Of a stretch of DNA of 64,000 nucleotides, positions 17,324 to 26,065 are shown in pieces. The DNA is from CBDBFH01 sp965204775 (GTDB lineage Bacteria; Pseudomonadota; Alphaproteobacteria; JAPOUT01; G958296285): NCBI GenBank assembly GCA_965204775.1, contig CBDBFH010000001.1:22432-86431 (forward strand), given 5' to 3'. The notes under the pieces are model-generated. The model did not search any database. It was not told where the DNA came from and worked only from the letters and a program-made list of their open reading frames with translations. Within the stretch, counting starts at the first letter, position 1. Every line of letters starts with the position of its first letter. The position numbers were made by a program, and so were the translations under genes.

Positions 17324-18745
17324 TTATAGCAGACGTTTTTGCCGCCCCACCGCTTTGGCTCTCCCCGCGGGCCGGGCGCGGGCCGGGCTTTCGACGCAAA
17401 CCGCAATCCGTTCGCGCCCGACAAACTCAATATCCAGCCTCTGTCCGGCCCGGGTCTGCCCGGCGCGGCGCACCGTCATGCCGCCGGAATCGCGCACCAG
17501 CGCAAAGCCGCGCTCCAGCACGCGCGCATAGCCCAGACTTTCCAGCAGACGCGCCGCACCCTGCAAACGCTGGCCGCGCCGCGCGGCGACGCTCGTCCAG
17601 CCCTGGCGCAGACGGGCCGCCAAACCGGCCAGCCGCCGCCCCGCCTCCTCGCGCCGCGCCGCCAGCAGACTCGCGCTCAACAGCCGCGTCAGGCCCGACA
17701 GGCGCGCCTGCCAGACTTCGCAGGATTTGCGCAAAGCCGGTGGAAGCCGCCCGGCGGCGGAATCGAAGCGCTGGGCGGCAAAATCCAGCGCCTCACGCCC
17801 GCGCGCAACCGCCCGCACCAGACGGGCCAAAGCCACGCGCCGGGTCGCGATCATCTGCCCCCCCGCTCGAATCTGCCGCCGGGCCAAGTCCAAAATCGCC
17901 GCCGCCATCTCGCGCCGGACCGGAACCGCCATCTCCGCCGCCGCGCTGGGCGTCGGCGCGCGGGCATCGGCGGCTTCGTCCAGCAGGGTGTGATCGGTCT
18001 CATGGCCGACCGCCGAAATCACCGGAATCGCGCTCGCCGCCGCCGCCCGCACGACGATCTCCTCATTGAAGCCCCACAGGTCCTCCAGACTGCCGCCGCC
18101 GCGCGCAACGATCAGAAGGTCGGGCCGCACCGGCGGCGCCTGAAAACCCTGAATCGCCGCCGCAACTTCTTGCGCGCAAAGTCCGCCTTGCACCCGAACC
18201 GGCCAGACCACCACCCGGCGCGGAAAGCGCGCGGAAATTCGGTGCAAAATATCGCGGATCACCGCCCCCGAAGGACTCGTCACCACCCCGATTGTGTCGG
18301 GCAGAAAGGGCAGGGGCCGTTTGCGCGCCGGATCAAACAGCCCCTCGGCATGCAGCGCCTTGCGCCGCGCCTCCAGCAGGGCCATCAAAGCGCCTTTGCC
18401 CGCCGGGGCGATCTCTTCGATCACCAGCTGGTAGCGTGACTGGCCGGGATAGGCCGTCAGCCGCCCGGCGCAGATCATCTCCAGCCCTTGTTCCGGCTGA
18501 ATCGTCAAGGCTTGCGCCCGGTCGCGCCAGATCACCGCCGAGAGCACGGCGCGCTCGTCCTTCAAGTCCAGATAGACATGACCGGAAGCGGCGCGCGTCA
18601 CCCGTCCGATCTCGCCGCGCACCCGAATCGCGCCAAAGCGCTCTTCGATCGTCTGTTTGAGCAGGCGCGAGATCTCGCTGACCGTATAAGCGCCGGGCGC
18701 ATTATGACCGGTCTCATGCGCAGGCGAAGGGGTCGGGCGGGTCAT
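17324..18745 (-). CDS. xseA: exodeoxyribonuclease VII large subunit
   Basis: This is the 473-residue catalytic subunit of exonuclease VII, which degrades single-stranded DNA to oligonucleotides. The N-terminal OB fold (YTVSEISRLLKQTIEERFGAIRVRGEI, ASGHVYLDLKD) leads into the catalytic domain with GVVTSPSGAVIRDI, DLLIVARGGGSLEDLWGFN and SAVGHETDHTL. A coiled-coil-forming Arg/Ala-rich region follows. The small subunit gene xseB is not in the window. The start ATG at 18745 has only a weak ribosome site. It is divergent from purD with 114 bp between them. Confidence 0.95.
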   Translation of the reverse strand: MTRPTPSPAHETGHNAPGAYTVSEISRLLKQTIEERFGAIRVRGEIGRVTRAASGHVYLDLKDERAVLSAVIWRDRAQALTIQPEQGLEMICAGRLTAYPGQSRYQLVIEEIAPAGKGALMALLEARRKALHAEGLFDPARKRPLPFLPDTIGVVTSPSGAVIRDILHRISARFPRRVVVWPVRVQGGLCAQEVAAAIQGFQAPPVRPDLLIVARGGGSLEDLWGFNEEIVVRAAAASAIPVISAVGHETDHTLLDEAADARAPTPSAAAEMAVPVRREMAAAILDLARRQIRAGGQMIATRRVALARLVRAVARGREALDFAAQRFDSAAGRLPPALRKSCEVWQARLSGLTRLLSASLLAARREEAGRRLAGLAARLRQGWTSVAARRGQRLQGAARLLESLGYARVLERGFALVRDSGGMTVRRAGQTRAGQRLDIEFVGRERIAVCVESPARARPAGRAKAVGRQKRLL

Positions 18746-18859
18746 ATAAGCAACAAGCAAAAGCGGCAAACAAAAGGCCGGAGACGGGCCGGACGCGGGC
18801 CGGAAGAGAAATCCTCCGCCCCCATGATACACTTCTTTCCGCTTGCCGGGGAGGCGGGG

Positions 18860-20140
18860 ATGAACGTTCTGATCATCGGCGGCGGCGGACGCGAACATGC
18901 GCTGGCCTTTGCGCTGGCCGGATCGCCGCGTTTGACCCGCCTGTTTTGCGCCCCCGGAAATGCCGGGATCGCCGAACAGGCCCGCTGCGTTGATCTGCCG
19001 GTCCATTCCGCGCCTCAGATCATCGCATTTTGCCGCCGCGAGGACGTAGCGCTGGTCGTGATCGGGCCGGAGCAGCCTCTGGCCGCCGGCCTGGCCGATG
19101 CGCTGGAGGCCGCCGGGATCGCCGCTTTCGGGCCCGCCGCCGCCGCCGCCCGGCTGGAAAGTTCAAAAGGCTTCGCCCGCGACCTGTGCGCCGAAGCGGG
19201 GGTGCCGCAGCCCGCTTATCGCCGCTTCGACGCGCTCGAAGAGGCGCGCAGTTTTGTGCAGGAGAGGCCCGCCGGGCCGCTGGTCGTCAAGGCTGACGGC
19301 CTGGCGGCGGGCAAGGGCGTCGCCGTCGCGCAAACCCCGGACGAAGCCGGACAGGCGCTGGCGGATATTTTCGCCGGAACGTTCGGCCCCCAGACCGGCG
19401 TGGTCATCGAAGAGGCGCTGGAAGGCGAGGAGGCCAGTTTCTTCGCCCTGTGCGACGGCAAGACCGCCCTGCCGCTGGCCTCGGCGCAAGACCACAAGAG
19501 GATCGGCGAGGGCGACGCCGGCCCCAATACCGGCGGCATGGGGGCCTATTCGCCCGCCTCGGTCATAACCCCGGCGCTGGAGGCGCGGATCATGGATGAG
19601 ATTATCCATCCCGCCCTGCGCGCGCTGCAGGCGCGCGGTATTGTCTTCCGGGGCATTCTCTATGCCGGGCTGATGATCACCGCCCGGGGGCCGAAACTGA
19701 TTGAGTTCAATGTCCGATTCGGCGATCCCGAATGCCAGGTTTTGATGATGCGCCTGGCCGACGATCTGCTTGATCTGCTGCTGGCGGCGCGCGCAGGCCG
19801 ACTAGCCGGGCGGAACATCGCCTGGCGCGCGCAAGCCGCCCTGAGCGTGGTCATGGCGCAGAAGGGCTATCCCGGCGCTTATCAGAAAGGCGTGGCGATC
19901 GACGGCCTCGACCAGGCCGCCGCCTGCCCCGATGTGCGAATCTTCCATGCCGGAACCGCCCGGCGGGGCGAAAAAATCGTCACCGCCGGGGGGCGGGTTC
20001 TGGCCATCACCGCTTTGGGTGATACAATCGCCCAGGCGCGCGAGGCCGCTTATCGGGCGGTCGGCGAAATCCGCTGGCCGCAGGCGGTCTTCCGCCGCGA
20101 TATCGGCTGGCGCGCGCTGGACAGAGAGGGCAAGCCATGA
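18860..20140 (+). CDS. purD: phosphoribosylamine-glycine ligase
   Basis: The 426-residue ATP-grasp enzyme performs step two of purine synthesis: phosphoribosylamine + glycine + ATP to GAR. The N-terminus MNVLIIGGGGREHALA and the ATP-grasp motifs PLVVKADGLAAGKGV and NTGGMGAYSPA, with FNVRFGDPECQ near residue 290, are complete. The start ATG at 18860 follows GGGGAGGCGGGG; the frame is open upstream but overlaps the xseA promoter region. Its stop overlaps the start of a kinase gene (ATGA at 20137), an unusual downstream partner for purD. Confidence 0.96.
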   Translation: MNVLIIGGGGREHALAFALAGSPRLTRLFCAPGNAGIAEQARCVDLPVHSAPQIIAFCRREDVALVVIGPEQPLAAGLADALEAAGIAAFGPAAAAARLESSKGFARDLCAEAGVPQPAYRRFDALEEARSFVQERPAGPLVVKADGLAAGKGVAVAQTPDEAGQALADIFAGTFGPQTGVVIEEALEGEEASFFALCDGKTALPLASAQDHKRIGEGDAGPNTGGMGAYSPASVITPALEARIMDEIIHPALRALQARGIVFRGILYAGLMITARGPKLIEFNVRFGDPECQVLMMRLADDLLDLLLAARAGRLAGRNIAWRAQAALSVVMAQKGYPGAYQKGVAIDGLDQAAACPDVRIFHAGTARRGEKIVTAGGRVLAITALGDTIAQAREAAYRAVGEIRWPQAVFRRDIGWRALDREGKP

Positions 20141-21237
20141 GTCAGACCACGCCGCAGCCGGCCGAAGAGAGCCGGCAGGAGCGCTTTTCCGGAACCAAGC
20201 CGGTCGCCGAAAAACTCCGCTTTGATCCCGCCCGCCTGGAAGCTTATATGCACGCCCATGTCGAAGGCTTTCAGGGGCCGCTGGATGTCCGCCAGTTCAA
20301 GGGCGGCCAGTCCAATCCGACCTATTGCCTGACCACGCCGGCCCGAAACTACGTGCTGCGGCGCAAGCCGCCGGGCAAATTGCTGCCCTCGGCCCATGCC
20401 GTCGACCGCGAATACCGGGTGATCTCGGCGCTGCACCCAACCGGTTTCCCGGTACCGCGCCCCTACTGCCTGTGCGAGGACGCGAGCGTCGCCGGAACCA
20501 TGTTCTACATCATGGAGATGGTCGCAGGCCGCGTCTTATGGGAGGGGACCCTGCCCGATTGCAGCCGCGCGGAGCGCGCCGCCATCTATGACGCGATGAA
20601 CCAGACCATCGCCCGCCTGCACAGCCTGGATTATGAGAAACTGGGCCTGACCGGCTTCGGCAAGCCGGGCAATTATTTCGCCCGCCAGATTTCGCGCTGG
20701 TCGAAGCAGTATCTCGCTTCCGAGACCGAGCCGATCCCGGAGATGAACAAACTGATCGACTGGCTTCCGGTCAATATTCCCCCGGACGACGAGACCTGCG
20801 TTGTGCACGGCGATTACCGGCTCGACAATATGATCCTCCACCCCACGCAGCCGAAAGTGCTCGCGGTTCTCGACTGGGAGCTGTCAACCCTGGGTCACCC
20901 CTTGGGCGACTTCACCTATCACCTCATGCAGTGGCGGATGCCGAGCGGCGAGGGCGAGCCGCCCGGCCTGTTCGAGTCCGATCTGGGCGGGCTGGGGATC
21001 CCCGATGAAGAGGCCTATATCGCGGCCTATTGCCGCCGGACGGGCCGGGCGCGAATCGCGAATCTGGATTTCTACCACGCCTATAATTTCTTCCGCCTTG
21101 CCGGAATCCTTCAGGGGATCATCGGGCGGGTGCGCGACGGCACCGCCGCCAGTGAGCACGCCGCGCTCAACGCCGAGCGCGTCCGGCCTCTGGCCGAGGC
21201 CGGCTGGCGCGCGGCGCAGGCCGCCGGCGCGATCTGA
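20137..21237 (+). CDS. ACAD10/11-type APH-like kinase (probable 4-hydroxyacyl-CoA kinase)
   Basis: The 366-residue protein matches the aminoglycoside-phosphotransferase-like domain of ACAD10/ACAD11. Motifs are FKGGQSNPTYCL (nucleotide loop), YVLRRKPPGKLLPSAH, MEMVAGRVLWE, the catalytic CVVHGDYRLDN near residue 229 and AVLDWELSTLGHPLGD. In mammals and in the bacterial levulinate route (LvaA), such kinases phosphorylate the 4-hydroxyl of hydroxyacyl-CoA so that the partner dehydrogenase can remove phosphate. The matching dehydrogenase is the convergent neighbour, 22 bp away. The kinase is cotranslated with purD. The substrate is inferred from homology. Confidence 0.85.
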   Translation: MSQTTPQPAEESRQERFSGTKPVAEKLRFDPARLEAYMHAHVEGFQGPLDVRQFKGGQSNPTYCLTTPARNYVLRRKPPGKLLPSAHAVDREYRVISALHPTGFPVPRPYCLCEDASVAGTMFYIMEMVAGRVLWEGTLPDCSRAERAAIYDAMNQTIARLHSLDYEKLGLTGFGKPGNYFARQISRWSKQYLASETEPIPEMNKLIDWLPVNIPPDDETCVVHGDYRLDNMILHPTQPKVLAVLDWELSTLGHPLGDFTYHLMQWRMPSGEGEPPGLFESDLGGLGIPDEEAYIAAYCRRTGRARIANLDFYHAYNFFRLAGILQGIIGRVRDGTAASEHAALNAERVRPLAEAGWRAAQAAGAI

Positions 21238-21259
21238 CGACTCCTGGCCGGTCGACCGG

Positions 21260-22480
21260 TCACACCGGCCGGTTGGCGTATTTCCTGAATTCCAGCCGGG
21301 CAATCGCGCGGCAATGGACTTCGTCCGGCCCGTCGGCCAGCCGCAAAGTGCGCATTGAGGCATAGGCCCGCGCCAGGCCGAAATCGCTGGTCACCCCGCC
21401 GCCGCCATGAGCCTGAATCGCATCGTCGATGACTTTTAGCGCCATGCGCGGCGCGGCGACCTTGATCATTGCAATCTCGGCCCGCGCCACCTTGTTGCCG
21501 ACCGTGTCCATCATATGGGCGGCCTTGAGGGTCAAAAGGCGCGCCATCTCGATCTCGACCCGCGCCTCGGCGACCCGCTGCTCCCAGACCGAATGCTCGG
21601 CGATCCGCTTGCCGAAGGCCTCGCGCGACAGCAGGCGGCGGCACATCTGCTCCAAAACCCGCTCGGCGACCCCGATCGTGCGCATGCAGTGGTGAATCCG
21701 GCCCGGCCCCAGGCGCCCCTGGGCAATCTCGAAGCCGCGCCCCTCGCCCAAAATCAAATTCGCCGCCGGAACCCGAACATTCTCCAGCAAAACCTCGGCA
21801 TGGCCGTGCGGCGCATCGTCGAAGCCGAAAACCGGCAGCATCCGCTTGACCTTGACCCCCGGCGAATCCAGCGGAACCAGAATCTGCGACTGCTGCTTGT
21901 GGCGCGGCGCCGACAGATCGGTTTTGCCCATCACAATCGCAATCTTGCAGCGCGGATCGCCCATCCCCGACGACCACCATTTATGCCCGTTGATCACATA
22001 AGAATCCCCGTCGCGCTCAATCCGGGTCTCGATATTGGTCGCATCGGACGAGGCGACCTTCGGCTCGGTCATCAGAAAGGCTGAGCGAATCTTGCCGTCC
22101 AGCAGCGGCGTCAGCCACGCCTTCTTCTGATCCGCGCTACCGTAGCGGTCGAGAACCTCCATGTTGCCGGTGTCGGGCGCCGCGCAGTTGAACACCTCCG
22201 ACGACCAGCCGACCCGCCCCATGATCTCGCACAAGGGCGCATATTCGGCGTTGGTCAGGCCCCCTCCCAGCTCCGAGTCGGGCAAAAACAAATTCCACAG
22301 GCCCGCGGCCTTCGCCTTCGGCTTCAAATCCTCGATAATCTGCGGAATGCGCCAGCGATCCGCCCCCATCGCCTCCATCTGGCCGGCATAGGTCTCCTCG
22401 TTGGGATAAATATGCTCGTCCATGAAGGCAGACAGCTGCCCGATCATCTCTTTGGTTTTCTTGTTGTAGTCGAAATCCAT
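21260..22480 (-). CDS. ACAD10/11-type acyl-CoA dehydrogenase
   Basis: The 406-residue flavoprotein closely resembles the dehydrogenase domain of mammalian ACAD10/11. Shared segments are AGLWNLFLPDSELGGGLTN, EVFNCAAPDTGNMEVL, TEPKVASSDATNIETR, GHKWWSSGMGDPRCKIAIVMG and LGPGRIHHCMRT. At the usual catalytic Glu position the motif reads RLADGPDEVH, with Asp-Gly-Pro as in ACAD10/11, instead of YEGT. The start is ATG at 22480 with GGGAGG about nine bases upstream. It is convergent with the kinase gene, so a joint pathway does not imply one operon here. Likely role: conversion of phosphorylated hydroxyacyl-CoA in degradation of hydroxy acids. Confidence 0.88.
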   Translation of the reverse strand: MDFDYNKKTKEMIGQLSAFMDEHIYPNEETYAGQMEAMGADRWRIPQIIEDLKPKAKAAGLWNLFLPDSELGGGLTNAEYAPLCEIMGRVGWSSEVFNCAAPDTGNMEVLDRYGSADQKKAWLTPLLDGKIRSAFLMTEPKVASSDATNIETRIERDGDSYVINGHKWWSSGMGDPRCKIAIVMGKTDLSAPRHKQQSQILVPLDSPGVKVKRMLPVFGFDDAPHGHAEVLLENVRVPAANLILGEGRGFEIAQGRLGPGRIHHCMRTIGVAERVLEQMCRRLLSREAFGKRIAEHSVWEQRVAEARVEIEMARLLTLKAAHMMDTVGNKVARAEIAMIKVAAPRMALKVIDDAIQAHGGGGVTSDFGLARAYASMRTLRLADGPDEVHCRAIARLEFRKYANRPV

Positions 22481-22506
22481 GCCCACAAGCCTCCCGTTTC
22501 TCCCGC

Positions 22507-22971
22507 CTATCTTACCAAGCCCGCCGCGCCCCGGCAAGAATGCCGCCGGGCGGCGAAAAACCGGCGCAGCAGTTCCGCCGCCTCCCGCTCCGCCAGCCCG
22601 TCATAGACCTCCGGCGCATGCCGGCAGGCGGGGCTGGCGAAAAACCGCACCCCATGGGCGACCGCCCCTGCCTTCTCATCCCCGGCTCCGTAATAGAGCC
22701 GCCGCAGGCGCGCCAGCCCAATCGCCCCGGCGCACATCGCGCAAGGCTCCAGCGTCACATAGAGATCACAGCCGTCGAGCCGCGCCCGGCCCAGCCGCCC
22801 GGCCCCGGCGCGCAAGGCCAGAATCTCGGCATGAGCGGTCGGGTCGCCCAAACTGCGCATCCGGTTTCCGGCCTGGGCCAGAATCGATCCGTCCGGCCCG
22901 ACCAGACAGGCCCCGACCGGAACCTCGTCCAGCGCCAGACAGGCGCGCGCCTCCGCCAGCGCGCGCGCCAT
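22507..22971 (-). CDS. tadA: tRNA adenosine(34) deaminase
   Basis: The 154-residue zinc enzyme deaminates A34 to inosine in the wobble position of tRNA-Arg(ACG). The zinc and catalytic residues are present: His47 and Glu49 in TAHAEIL, Cys77 and Cys80 in EPCAMCAGA. VPVGACLV and the C-terminal KAGAVAHG segment fit the family. The ATG at 22971 is preferred; an in-frame TTG at 22998 would overlap the stop of the upstream cytochrome gene (TTGA) and add nine residues. Confidence 0.93.
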   Translation of the reverse strand: MARALAEARACLALDEVPVGACLVGPDGSILAQAGNRMRSLGDPTAHAEILALRAGAGRLGRARLDGCDLYVTLEPCAMCAGAIGLARLRRLYYGAGDEKAGAVAHGVRFFASPACRHAPEVYDGLAEREAAELLRRFFAARRHSCRGAAGLVR

Positions 22972-22994
22972 CGCCCCGCCGGGCGGCGGCGGAC

Positions 22995-24155
22995 TCAATC
23001 GGCTTGCCTTTGCGCCGCCCCGGCCTGTCCCCGGCCCGCGCCGGGGCGCGGCGTCAGCCCCATGCGCCGGAAAATCTCCGGACGCCGGTCGAAAAACTGG
23101 TGCTTGAGCACCCCCAAAAGATGCAGCGAAACCAGAAGATAAAACAGTCCCGGCAAAACCAGTTTATGAACAAACGCGGCGTTCCGCCCGGCATCGGGGT
23201 CTTTGGCGGCCAGTTTAGGAAGATCGAAAAAATAGGCGCTGGTCGTCACATCGTAATAGGTCGACATCAAATAGCCGCTGATCGGAAAGCCCAGCATTAG
23301 CGCGTAAAGCGAGAGATGGACGAGGCGGGAAAGGGTCTTCTCCCATCTTCGCAGGGATTTATGCGGCCCGGGCCGGGGAGAGACGAAATGCCAGACGATC
23401 CGCGCCAGCGCCAGCGCCAGAACAGTGACTCCCAGCGACTTGTGGATCAAATAGAGCGCGCCGCGATAGGGCGCCGTGTCGGGCAGGGCCGACATCAAAA
23501 TCCCCATCGGAACGAGGAGCAGAAAGGACCCGGCAATCGTCCAGTGCAGGAAGCGGGTCACCCAGCCATAGGAGTCGGGCGTATTGCGGGCGGGAATCGC
23601 GGGCGGCTGGGTGACGCTCTGATGAGCGCCGGGGCCGGGCCTGATTTCGGCCCCGCCCCCCGGCTCCCGTCCGCTCCTCACTCCGGCCCACCCGCCGGCG
23701 GCGAATATCAGCGCCAGCCCGCCTGCGGTCATCAAAATGTAATGGAGGCGCAGGACCGACGGCTTCCAGGGATCGGCGAATGTGCGCCCCGCCTTGAAGC
23801 CGTCAAAGACGCCGCCGACTACGTCCATCGCCAACAGGACGAAGCCGGCGACAAACAGCAAAGCGGGGGCCAGCGCCAGGCCGGCATAAAGCATGCCGCG
23901 GGTCTGCCATTGCCGGTTTTGGGGAATCGAACGCCGGCTCAGGCCATGCGCGCCAAACACCAAAAGGACGAGCAGGATAACCGCCGCCCAGCGGCCCTCG
24001 CCCAGAACATGGGCGAAAGCCGGATCAATCTGCGATTGCGCCCGCGCCGCCGTCGCGCTCAGCCCCCAGGCGAGACCGGCCAGAAAAATCTGCGAGAAAA
24101 GGAAAATGCGGCGGGCGGAGAGAAAACAGGTCATGGCGCATATCCGGGGGCTCAT
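22995..24155 (-). CDS. cytochrome b561-family membrane protein with extended N-terminal membrane region
   Basis: The 386-residue protein ends in a typical four-helix cytochrome b561 (CybB/COG3038) domain from about residue 190. Haem-ligand-type histidines are in RFLHWTIAG, LYLIHKSLG, LVHLSLYALM and SLHLLGVLKH. The first 160 residues add a cleavable or anchoring hydrophobic start (LFSQIFLAGLAWGLSATAARA) and three more helices. The extension looks unrelated to b561 and I do not recognise it. Likely role: quinol or superoxide-linked electron transfer in the inner membrane. The start is uncertain (24155, or 24134); the open frame continues to 24422 over the lptB promoter and is not used. Confidence 0.8.
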   Translation of the reverse strand: MSPRICAMTCFLSARRIFLFSQIFLAGLAWGLSATAARAQSQIDPAFAHVLGEGRWAAVILLVLLVFGAHGLSRRSIPQNRQWQTRGMLYAGLALAPALLFVAGFVLLAMDVVGGVFDGFKAGRTFADPWKPSVLRLHYILMTAGGLALIFAAGGWAGVRSGREPGGGAEIRPGPGAHQSVTQPPAIPARNTPDSYGWVTRFLHWTIAGSFLLLVPMGILMSALPDTAPYRGALYLIHKSLGVTVLALALARIVWHFVSPRPGPHKSLRRWEKTLSRLVHLSLYALMLGFPISGYLMSTYYDVTTSAYFFDLPKLAAKDPDAGRNAAFVHKLVLPGLFYLLVSLHLLGVLKHQFFDRRPEIFRRMGLTPRPGAGRGQAGAAQRQAD

Positions 24156-24217
24156 TCCATCTTGCGCCAAGCCTGCCGCCCTTTGGGCCTGCCTGTCAAT
24201 CCGCCGGGCCTGCCGAT

Positions 24218-24247
24218 TTGCTTTTGCCGCCGCCTCTGGTCTATAGA
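24218..24247 (+). promoter_or_regulatory. Candidate sigma-70 promoter for lptB-ptsN
   Basis: TTGCTT at 24218-24223 and TATAGA at 24242-24247 are separated by 18 bp and point toward lptB. A leader of about 60 bases would result. The call rests on motif matching only. Confidence 0.35.
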
Positions 24248-24315
24248 ACCCGCTTGCCCCGCAAGGGACGGGGGATCCATGCAGACCGGAATCGGATGCA
24301 GAAGGGGAGCGGGTC

Positions 24316-25125
24316 TTGAAAGCCGAGGTCATTCCGATGGAAGGAGCGCAGCGCGCCCGCAGCGGCGCGCGCCCGGCGACGCTGCCCGCAACGCGGCGGC
24401 TGGAGGCCGTCCATCTGCGCAAACTCTATCACCGCCGTCCGGTGGTGAACGATATTTCCTTTTCCCTGCGTCCGGGCGAGGCGGTCGGCCTGCTGGGCCC
24501 CAACGGGGCGGGCAAGACCACCGTTTTCTACATGATCACCGGCCTGATTCGCCCCGACTCCGGGCGCATTCTGCTGGGCGGGGCGGACATCACCTGGCTT
24601 CCGATCTATCGCCGGGCGCGGGCCGGGATCGGCTATTTGCCGCAGGAGGCTTCGCTCTTTCGCGGCCTGACGGTCGAGGGCAATCTGCGCGCGGTGATTG
24701 AACTGGCCGAGCCCGATCGGGAGCGGCGCGCGGCCCGGCTGGAGGAATTGCTCGCCGAGTTCATGATCGCCCATCTGCGCCGCACCCCGGCGCTGGCGCT
24801 TTCGGGCGGCGAGCGCCGCCGGATCGAAATCGCCCGGGCGCTGGCCGCCCGCCCCGATTTTCTGCTCCTCGATGAGCCTTTCGCCGGAATCGATCCGATC
24901 GCGATGGGCGACATTCGCGATCTGGTCGGCCATCTCAAGGATCGCGGGGTCGGGGTTTTGATCACCGACCACAATGTGCGCGCCACCCTGGATCTGGTCG
25001 ACCGGGCGGTGGTCATCCATGACGGCGCGGTTCTGATTGAGGGCGCGCCGGACACGATCATCGCCGATCCCCAGGTGCGCCGCTTCTATCTGGGCGACCA
25101 GTTCATCTGGCGCGGCGGCGAATAG
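24316..25125 (+). CDS. lptB: LPS export ABC transporter ATP-binding protein
   Basis: This is the cytoplasmic ATPase that drives LPS extraction from the inner membrane with LptFG. Motifs: Walker A GPNGAGKTT, GYLPQEASLFRGL (the LptB Q-loop region), signature LSGGERRR, Walker B FLLLDEPFAGIDP and the H-loop ITDHNVRATLDLVDRA. These sequences separate LptB from amino-acid transporter ATPases. The start is either TTG at 24316 (GGGGAG six bases upstream) or ATG at 24337. The usual upstream genes lptC and lptA are missing, and ptsN follows 38 bp later without rpoN between. Confidence 0.92.
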   Translation: MKAEVIPMEGAQRARSGARPATLPATRRLEAVHLRKLYHRRPVVNDISFSLRPGEAVGLLGPNGAGKTTVFYMITGLIRPDSGRILLGGADITWLPIYRRARAGIGYLPQEASLFRGLTVEGNLRAVIELAEPDRERRAARLEELLAEFMIAHLRRTPALALSGGERRRIEIARALAARPDFLLLDEPFAGIDPIAMGDIRDLVGHLKDRGVGVLITDHNVRATLDLVDRAVVIHDGAVLIEGAPDTIIADPQVRRFYLGDQFIWRGGE

Positions 25126-25163
25126 GCGCAAAAGCGCGAAGAGCAGGGCGGGCGGGGCTTCCC

Positions 25164-25619
25164 ATGGAGATTGCCGATTTCTTTCACCCGGACGGGATCG
25201 TCGCCGGCCTCCGGGCGGGGAGCAAGCGCCAGGTCCTGCAAAATCTGGCGGGGCGGGCGAGCCAGGCGACCGGCCTGCCGGAGCGGACCATTTTCGACAC
25301 CCTGCTGGAGCGCGAGCGGCTGGGCTCAACCGGAATCGGACGCGGGATCGCCATTCCCCACGGCAAATTGGCCAAACTGGACCGGGTGGTCGGCCTGTTC
25401 GCCCGGCTGGACAAGCCGGTCAATTTCGAGGCGGTCGACAATCAGCCGGTTGATCTGGTCTTTCTCCTTCTCGCCCCGGAAGGGGACGGGGCCGATCATC
25501 TCAAGGCGCTGGCGCGCGTCTCGCGCACCTTGCGCGACAACCGGGTGATCCGCAAATTGCGCACCGCCAAGGACGCCGGGGCGCTGTTCTCGCTCCTGAC
25601 CGAGCCGCCCGCCGCCTAG
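25164..25619 (+). CDS. ptsN: PTS IIA-like nitrogen-regulatory protein
   Basis: The 151-residue EIIA-Ntr domain protein is phosphorylated by NPr on His66 in the motif GIAIPHGK. The N-terminal IADFFHPDGIV and the VDLVFLLLAPE strand are typical. It is the output component of PTS-Ntr, which senses nitrogen and potassium status. In most proteobacteria ptsN follows rpoN; here it follows lptB directly. The stop overlaps the convergent DUF1150 gene by four bases (CTAG). Confidence 0.93.
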   Translation: MEIADFFHPDGIVAGLRAGSKRQVLQNLAGRASQATGLPERTIFDTLLERERLGSTGIGRGIAIPHGKLAKLDRVVGLFARLDKPVNFEAVDNQPVDLVFLLLAPEGDGADHLKALARVSRTLRDNRVIRKLRTAKDAGALFSLLTEPPAA

Positions 25620-25876
25620 TGGACGCGCACCGGCTCGAAATCATAGGCCCGCGCCCCGGCCAGCGCGGCGGCGCAGTTTTCGACAATGGCCATCGGGGTG
25701 CCGTCGGCGGCGTGGATGGCGTAGAATTGCGCATCTCCCGGCCTGTCGAACTGCCGGGCCAGTTCCGGCGGCATTGCGCTGGCCGGAATCGGCTTGACAT
25801 AGACCAGCCGCCCTACCCCGCTTTGCGCGAAATCGCGCCCGGGGCCGCGCCCGGCCTGTCCGTCGATCTTGATCAT
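25616..25876 (-). CDS. DUF1150 family protein
   Basis: The 86-residue protein shows the family pattern GVGRLVYVKPIPA, FYAIHAADGTPMAIVEN and a final EPVRVH. DUF1150 is an alphaproteobacterial family of unknown function, often near small heat-shock genes. The ATG at 25876 gives the usual family length; a TTG at 25939 would add 21 hydrophobic residues. The 126 bp up to the next gene hold TTGACA at 25978-25983 but no convincing -10 partner. Confidence 0.8.
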   Translation of the reverse strand: MIKIDGQAGRGPGRDFAQSGVGRLVYVKPIPASAMPPELARQFDRPGDAQFYAIHAADGTPMAIVENCAAALAGARAYDFEPVRVH

Positions 25877-26065
25877 CTCGCGATACCCCGCCGGTTTTTC
25901 CGGCACCGCATATATGGGAAGGCGCAAGGCTAAAATCAATCCCGCCCCGCCCGGCGGGCAAAGCGTTCAGACACCGCTTGACATGATAATTGACCCCCGG
26001 CAGCTTAAAAAGGGGAATGCAGGCTTGCAGGCTCTGCCAAGTTTCACAAAAAGCGAGGGGGGATC

